From Massilia sp. CFBP 13721 (GTDB taxonomy: Bacteria; Pseudomonadota; Gammaproteobacteria; Burkholderiales; Burkholderiaceae_D), in assembly GCF_014842025.1 (NCBI RefSeq), contig NZ_JACYUY010000031.1, forward strand, positions 1 through 64,000: DNA of 64,000 nt, written 5' to 3'. The position numbers were made by a program, and so were the translations under genes. This document shows, piece after piece, positions 59,549 to 64,000 of the stretch. The notes under the pieces were generated by a model. It was not told the DNA's origin. It was given only the letters and a program-made list of their open reading frames with translations, and ran no database searches. Within the stretch, counting starts at the first letter, position 1, and each line of letters opens with the position of its first letter.

Positions 59549-59881
59549 GGCTCGCAGTATTTGTTGGCCTTCGTGTAATGTCGGGTGGGCAGTTCACTCG
59601 TGCCCACGCGGTCGAACAGCAGCGTGTCGAATCAAATCCCAACATCGTCCACGCATGCATCGACGACGGGGTACAAGCCGCGTGACCGCACGGCGTGATC
59701 CCGCGTGGGCACGAGTGCCCGGTGAATCCGTCATTGATGCCATTGGCATCAATGACCCCGTACGGTGCGCATCCGTTCCGGGCCATCTCGCCTTTGTCCC
59801 CGCTCAACCGTACCGCCTCCCGCCCGCCGTATCGTAGCGTTTGGTCCGCCCTCGCGGACATTACCGCAGGCATATATCCAC
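59549..59881. repeat. REP-like repeat 9 and long palindrome before the orphan kinase
   Basis: No gene is present. Diverged REP arms (GTCGGGTGGGCAG...GTGCCCACGCGG at about 59581-59611 and CCGCGTGGGCACGAGTGCCC from about 59701) bracket a spacer. Inside the second arm, GTCATTGATGCCA (59730-59742) and TGGCATCAATGAC (59744-59756) form a perfect 27-base palindrome. Confidence 0.65.
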
Positions 59882-61057
59882 ATGAAACAACAGCGCAGTG
59901 CCCATCCGCGCGGGCGTGGCTTGGCGATGCTTGCGCTCGGCTTCCTTGGCGGCCGGCTGCTGGCCCGCACCGGGGCCAACGGGGCCGACGGGACCGACGG
60001 CGCCGCCGATGCGCCGGCGCGCCACAGCCGGCGCATCGTCCACAATGCGGGCGAAGCGATCATCGCCGCCGACGACAGCAGCCGCATCGTGCTGGCCAAT
60101 CCGGCGGCGGCGCGCATGTTCGGGGTGTCGGTGCAAGAGATGGAAGGCAGTCCGCTGGCGCGCTTCATCCGGGCGCCGCACGCCATGGATGCCAAGCCGC
60201 TCGACTATTTCCAGGCCGATGGCCGCGCCGGCCGGCGCGGCACCGACTATGCCGGCACCGGGCTGCGCGCGAACGGCGAGCCCTTCGCCATCGAAGGGTC
60301 GATCGTCGACACGCGCCAGAACGGCAGCACCGTCTACACCATCATCCTGCGCGACGTCTCCGAGCGCCAGCGCGTGCAGCGCAAGCTGGCGCGCTCGCAC
60401 GACCAGCTGCGCCAGCTGTCGTCGGCGCTGCAGACCATCCGCGAGGAAGAACGCACCCACATCGCGCGCGAGCTGCACGACGACCTCGGCCAGCTGCTGG
60501 CCTCGCTGCGCATGGACCTGAGCCTGCTGACCGAGGCTTGCGGCGGAACGCCCGAGGCACTGCGCCTGATCGGCGGCATGGACAGTAATTTACTCACCGC
60601 CATCGCCTCGCTGCGCCGCATCGCCACCAACCTGCGCCCGCGCGCGCTCGACGAAGGCGGCCTGTATTTCGCCCTGCAGGGACTGCGCGACGATTTCGTC
60701 GAACGCCACGGCATTGCCTGCGACTTGCTGGCCGACGAAAACGAACTGCGCCTGGACGACCAGGCCAGCACCGCGATCTTTCGCATCGTGCAGGAAGCGC
60801 TGACCAACATCGCGCGCCATGCCCACGCCACCCGGGTGACGATGAACCTGTACCGCCTCAACGGCGAACTGCTGGTGACGATCCGCGACGATGGCCGCGG
60901 CATCCGCGAAGCCGACATGGAAAAGGCCGAATCGCTGGGCCTGGTCGGCATGCGCGAACGGGTGTGGGCGCTGAACGGCGAGATCACCATCAGCGCCGAC
61001 GAGGCGCCCGGCACGCGCATCGACATCATGCTGCCCGTACAAGACCACACGGTCTGA
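59882..61057 (+). CDS. NarX/LiaS-type sensor histidine kinase with PAS domain (orphan)
   Basis: The protein has 391 residues from ATG 59882. A short hydrophobic stretch (LAMLALGFLGGRLLA, about 14-28) could be a membrane anchor. A collagen-like GANGADGTDGAADAP linker follows, then PAS (about 48-165, HNAGEAIIAADDSSRIVLANPAAARMFGVS). HisKA_3 has ERTHIARELHDDLGQLLASLRMD (about 193-215; phospho-acceptor His in ELHDD). HATPase_c has FRIVQEALTNIARHAHA, IRDDGRGI and GLVGMRERV. The partner should be a NarL/FixJ-type regulator, which is absent nearby. Confidence 0.9.
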   Translation: MKQQRSAHPRGRGLAMLALGFLGGRLLARTGANGADGTDGAADAPARHSRRIVHNAGEAIIAADDSSRIVLANPAAARMFGVSVQEMEGSPLARFIRAPHAMDAKPLDYFQADGRAGRRGTDYAGTGLRANGEPFAIEGSIVDTRQNGSTVYTIILRDVSERQRVQRKLARSHDQLRQLSSALQTIREEERTHIARELHDDLGQLLASLRMDLSLLTEACGGTPEALRLIGGMDSNLLTAIASLRRIATNLRPRALDEGGLYFALQGLRDDFVERHGIACDLLADENELRLDDQASTAIFRIVQEALTNIARHAHATRVTMNLYRLNGELLVTIRDDGRGIREADMEKAESLGLVGMRERVWALNGEITISADEAPGTRIDIMLPVQDHTV

Positions 61058-61170
61058 CCGCTGTCGTATCAAGCTGTCATCAACAGGAAATATTGCCCCG
61101 ATAAGATGCGCTGGACCTTGAGTTTGCCGGAATGCCAACTCAACCCTTCGCTCACTTATTGGAGATCTTC

Positions 61171-62187
61171 ATGCAATACAAAGCCCTGGCCGCTGCGCTG
61201 ATCACGTCCCTTCCGCTGTTCGCGCATGCGCAGACCAACGTCACCGTCTACGGCGTCATGGACGCGGCCATCGCCAGCGAAGACACCGACGCACCGGGCG
61301 AAAAGCGCCGCACCGTCATCAACTCGGGCAACCAGTCGAGCAGCCGCCTGGGCTTCCGCGGTAGCGAAGACCTGGGCAATGGCCTGAAAGCGATTTTCAA
61401 CATCGAAGCCGGCGTCGCCCTCGACACCGGCGCCGCCGATTCCGCCCTGTTCGGCCGCCGTTCGGTCGTCGGCCTGCAAGGCGGCTTCGGCCAGCTGACG
61501 GTCGGCCGCGAATACAGCCCGATCGCTTCGGTCGCCGCCGCCACCGACGTCTTCGGCCAGGGTTTCTACGGCAGTAACTTGTCGGCATTCACCACCAACC
61601 GCCTGACCCGTCGCCTGTCGAACTCGGTCAACTTCAAGAGCGCGCCAATGTCGGGCTTCGCCGTGCTGGCCGCTTACTCGGCCGGCGAGCGCACCACGGA
61701 TGGCCCGTCGGGCAACCTGGTCGGCGTGGCGCTGGAATACGCGAACGGCCCGTTCTACGCCGGCGCCGGCTACCACCGCCTCGAGCGCCTGGCAACGGAA
61801 GACGACAAGGAAATGGCCGTCGGCGCCGGCGTGAAGCTGGGCGACTTCGACATCAAGGCCAACTACCTGCAGGCCGACCAGGCCGGCGCCAACAACGAAT
61901 TCGAGCAGATCAACCTCAGCGCTGCCTACACGCTGGGCGTGAACAAGTTCTTCGTGAACTTGCAGCGCAACGAAATCGAAAACGGCGCGCGCGGCAATGC
62001 CTGGGCCGTGGCCTACACCTACTCGCTGTCGAAGCGCACCAACCTCTACACCTCCTACGGTTCGATGCGCAACAACGGACGCGGCACTTTCGGGCTGAAT
62101 TCGTCGTCGACCAACGTGACGCCGGTGGCAACCGCGCTCGGTGCGGACCCGACCGCGTTCACGGTGGGTGTGCGCCACGCGTTCTGA
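61171..62187 (+). CDS. Gram-negative general porin
   Basis: The protein has 338 residues from ATG 61171 (GGAGA site). The signal peptide MQYKALAAALITSLPLFAHA is followed by mature QTNVTVYGVMDAA, typical of betaproteobacterial Porin_4 trimeric 16-strand barrels. Alternating strands run throughout (SSRLGFRGSEDLGNGLKAIFNIEAGVAL near 55-82; loop-3-like YSPIASVAAATDVFGQGFYG), and the chain ends in the outer-membrane signature VGVRHAF with terminal Phe. It allows diffusion of small solutes, probably anions. A terminator follows. Confidence 0.95.
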   Translation: MQYKALAAALITSLPLFAHAQTNVTVYGVMDAAIASEDTDAPGEKRRTVINSGNQSSSRLGFRGSEDLGNGLKAIFNIEAGVALDTGAADSALFGRRSVVGLQGGFGQLTVGREYSPIASVAAATDVFGQGFYGSNLSAFTTNRLTRRLSNSVNFKSAPMSGFAVLAAYSAGERTTDGPSGNLVGVALEYANGPFYAGAGYHRLERLATEDDKEMAVGAGVKLGDFDIKANYLQADQAGANNEFEQINLSAAYTLGVNKFFVNLQRNEIENGARGNAWAVAYTYSLSKRTNLYTSYGSMRNNGRGTFGLNSSSTNVTPVATALGADPTAFTVGVRHAF

Positions 62188-62201
62188 TCGGCGCATGAAC
62201 G

Positions 62202-62233
62202 AAAAAAACGCGCGTGAATCACGCGCGTTTTTT
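62202..62233 (+). terminator. Terminator after the porin gene
   Basis: AAAAACGCGCGT pairs with ACGCGCGTTTTT around a small loop and is followed by eight T. Confidence 0.92.
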
Positions 62234-62257
62234 TTGGGTCCGGAACCGACGTGCACC

Positions 62258-62360
62258 GTAGGGTGGGCTCTCGAGCCCACGCGGTGCTACGGATGATGGT
62301 CGAAACGCTTGTTACTACACGCAAACGCGGCACCGCGTGGGCACAAGTGCCCACCCTACG
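62258..62360. repeat. REP/BIME-like repeat 10
   Basis: GTAGGGTGGGCTC...GAGCCCACGCGG and the inverted CCGCGTGGGCAC...GTGCCCACCCTAC flank a spacer of about 45 bases. Confidence 0.85.
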
Positions 62361-62383
62361 TTACGCAGCAGCCAACCATGTAA

Positions 62384-63034
62384 TTACTTCAGCCGGCAGG
62401 TGAGAATCCAGAAGAACTCGACCCGCTCGATCTTGATTTCCTTGCCAACATTCCCCAAGCGCTTGCGCAGCGCGCTATCCGACTGGTAACTCTTCGGCAC
62501 TTCGAAGCGCTCGCCTTCAGGCGCCGTCAGGATCTCGTAAGTGGTCCCGTCCGCATCCGTGCGCGCGATCGTTTCGCTGAATCCTTCGACGAAGGAATCG
62601 TCGAGGATCACCAGCAGCACGTCCTTGCCGAGGCGCTTTTTCAGCGTCGCCAGCAATTGCTCCTGCTCTTTCTTGTTCAGGTGCGACCACAGGAAGCTGA
62701 CCAGCACTGCGGTGAATTTGCCGATGTCTTCCGGCAGGTCCAGTGCGTCGGCGACGCGGAAGGTCACCTTGTTCTCAGCCATCGGCCGCTCGCGTGCAAT
62801 GTCGACCAATGAAGCGTTGATGTCGACCGCCAGCACCGACTGCGCCGACTCGGCCGCCACTTCGGTCCAGAACCCGGTGCCGCAGCCCAGTTCCAGCACC
62901 GTGTGCCCGGCAAGGACGTTGCCGAGGTGGATGCTCATGTCGTCGATGTCTTCGTCCATGTCCGGCTCGAGGTACTTGTCCTCGAGCGACTCGCCCAGCA
63001 GGGCATAATATTTTGCAACTTGTTGATTGTTCAT
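62384..63034 (-). CDS. Class I SAM-dependent methyltransferase
   Basis: The product is 216 residues long. Motif I VLELGCGTGFWTEVAAES (about 48-65) binds SAM, followed by the acidic VLAVDIN and motif II/III region FRVADALDLPEDIGKFTAVLVSFLWSHL. The C-terminal half is not of a family I can name. It lies 9 bases behind cysB on the same strand, so both are probably cotranscribed. The substrate is unknown. Confidence 0.88.
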   Translation of the reverse strand: MNNQQVAKYYALLGESLEDKYLEPDMDEDIDDMSIHLGNVLAGHTVLELGCGTGFWTEVAAESAQSVLAVDINASLVDIARERPMAENKVTFRVADALDLPEDIGKFTAVLVSFLWSHLNKKEQEQLLATLKKRLGKDVLLVILDDSFVEGFSETIARTDADGTTYEILTAPEGERFEVPKSYQSDSALRKRLGNVGKEIKIERVEFFWILTCRLK

Positions 63035-63043
63035 TCGGTTCTC

Positions 63044-63982
63044 TTACAGCTCATAGTTTTCGCCGCCGCGCATCGCGGCTTCGACCATCTTGCGCGTCAG
63101 GCTCGGGGCCAGCAGCTCGATGAAAGTATAAATATAACTGCGCAGGTAGGCGCCCTGCTTCACCGCCACGCGCGACACGTTCATGCCGAACAGGTGGCCG
63201 ACCGGAATCGTGCGCAGGTTGCGGTCGCGCTCGGGATCGAAGGCCATGCCGGCGATGATGCCCACGCCCATGCCCAGTTCGACATAGGTCTTGATCACGT
63301 CGGCGTCGATCGCTTCGAGCAGCACGTCCGGTTTCAGTTCGCGCAGATTGAAGGCGTGGTCGATCTTGCTGCGTCCGGCAAAAGCGGCGTCGTAGGTGAT
63401 CAGCGGATAGCCGGCGATTTCTTCCAGCGACACCGCTTTCGAGCGCAGCAGCTCGTGTTCTGGCGGCACCACCACCACGTGTTCCCACTGGTAGCACGGC
63501 AAGGTCACCAGCCCGTCGATGGCGGCGATGGCCTCGGTCGCGATCGCCAGGTCGGCCTGGCCGGTCTTGACCATGTCGGCGATCTGCTTCGGGTTGCCTT
63601 GCAACAGGGACAGGCGTACCTTCGGGAACTTCTGCATGAAGGCTTGCACCACCTTCGGCAGCATGTAGCGCGCCTGGGTGTGGGTGGTGGCGATGGTAAA
63701 GCTGCCGCTGTCGTGGGCCGCGTATTCCTTGCCGATGCGCTTCAGGCTTTCGATTTCCTGCATGATCAGCTCGACCGATTCCAGCACCAGCCGGCCCGGC
63801 TCGGTCAGTCCGCGGATGCGCTTGCCGTGGCGTGTAAAAATGTCGACGCCGAGCTCTTCCTCCAGCTCGATGATGGCTTTCGACACCCCCGGCTGCGAGG
63901 TGAACAAGGCCTTGGCGGCATCGGTCAGGTTGTAGTTCTGGCGCACGGCCTCGCGCACGAAGCGCAATTGATGAAGGTTCAT
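63044..63982 (-). CDS. cysB: CysB-family LysR transcriptional regulator
   Basis: The product is 312 residues long. The N-terminal winged HTH (MNLHQLRFVREAVRQNYNLTDAAKALFTSQPGVSKAIIELEEELGVDIFTRHGKRI, 1-56) is the CysB/Cbl hallmark. The effector domain contains TTHTQARYMLPKVVQAFMQKFPKVRLSLLQGNPKQIADMV, the loop that binds N-acetylserine or sulfate in CysB. It activates sulfate assimilation and sulfur-source genes under sulfur limitation. Whether this copy is CysB proper or the paralogue Cbl cannot be decided here. The transporter at 16572, if a cystine carrier, would be a natural target. Confidence 0.92.
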   Translation of the reverse strand: MNLHQLRFVREAVRQNYNLTDAAKALFTSQPGVSKAIIELEEELGVDIFTRHGKRIRGLTEPGRLVLESVELIMQEIESLKRIGKEYAAHDSGSFTIATTHTQARYMLPKVVQAFMQKFPKVRLSLLQGNPKQIADMVKTGQADLAIATEAIAAIDGLVTLPCYQWEHVVVVPPEHELLRSKAVSLEEIAGYPLITYDAAFAGRSKIDHAFNLRELKPDVLLEAIDADVIKTYVELGMGVGIIAGMAFDPERDRNLRTIPVGHLFGMNVSRVAVKQGAYLRSYIYTFIELLAPSLTRKMVEAAMRGGENYEL

Positions 63983-64000
63983 TCCTGTTGTTGTTTAAGT

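Overview
The window reads as a high-GC betaproteobacterial chromosome, most likely from the Oxalobacteraceae (Massilia/Telluria group). This is an inference. It rests on strong G/C third-position bias in the core, a PEP-CTERM protein behind a sigma-54 promoter, the gene order orn / M48 peptidase / pterin dehydratase / rsgA, the argF-argG pair, a CysB-type LysR regulator and many cyclic-di-GMP proteins.

Positions 1-13,440 are a mobile genomic island. It ends on the right at a 45-nt 3' remnant of a tRNA-Lys gene (13440-13484), a typical integrase attachment scar; the left end lies outside the window. The first ~68 bases look like the end of an IS3-family element that cut into an integrase gene, whose C-terminal half remains (69-644). 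Next come a P4/satellite-like module (DUF927-type ATPase, AlpA-like HTH protein, intact tyrosine integrase, 706-4119), a terminator-bounded cluster of three uncharacterised genes (4942-6797, one resembling a nucleotidyltransferase fold), and an A/T-richer segment. That segment carries an SF1 helicase overlapped by a DUF2290-like gene (7394-10268), convergent with a large FAD/NAD(P)-binding protein with an unexplained C-terminal half (10650-12821). The helicase/DUF2290 pair and the flavoprotein are the best candidates for an undescribed, possibly defensive, system.

Positions 13,485-64,000 are core chromosome: a PAS-EAL protein with degenerate GGDEF, a TcyP-like transporter, a histidine phosphatase plus nnrD, two Gly/Thr-rich lipoproteins, an RND efflux pair, a divergent PAP2 protein, a TerC-like DUF475 protein, a 772-residue coiled-coil protein, srkA, a YecA-like protein, a PEP-CTERM protein, a REC-PAS-GGDEF-EAL regulator, an HPP/CBS protein, an esterase, an MBL hydrolase, a hybrid histidine kinase, orn, M48-PCD-rsgA, argF-argG, an SDR, a degenerate-GGDEF protein, murB, YajQ, a nitronate monooxygenase-like protein, a PAS-GGDEF-EAL protein with degenerate EAL, a DHH phosphoesterase, a LytS/LytTR pair, an orphan NarX-type kinase, a porin, a methyltransferase and cysB.

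At least ten intergenic loci of the core carry a dispersed REP/BIME-like repeat (GTAGGGTGG... paired with ...CCACCCTAC). I saw none in the island. One copy is interrupted by a 116-bp MITE-like element with a TAC target duplication. Gene starts were moved inward wherever an internal ATG with a better ribosome binding site or signal peptide was visible.
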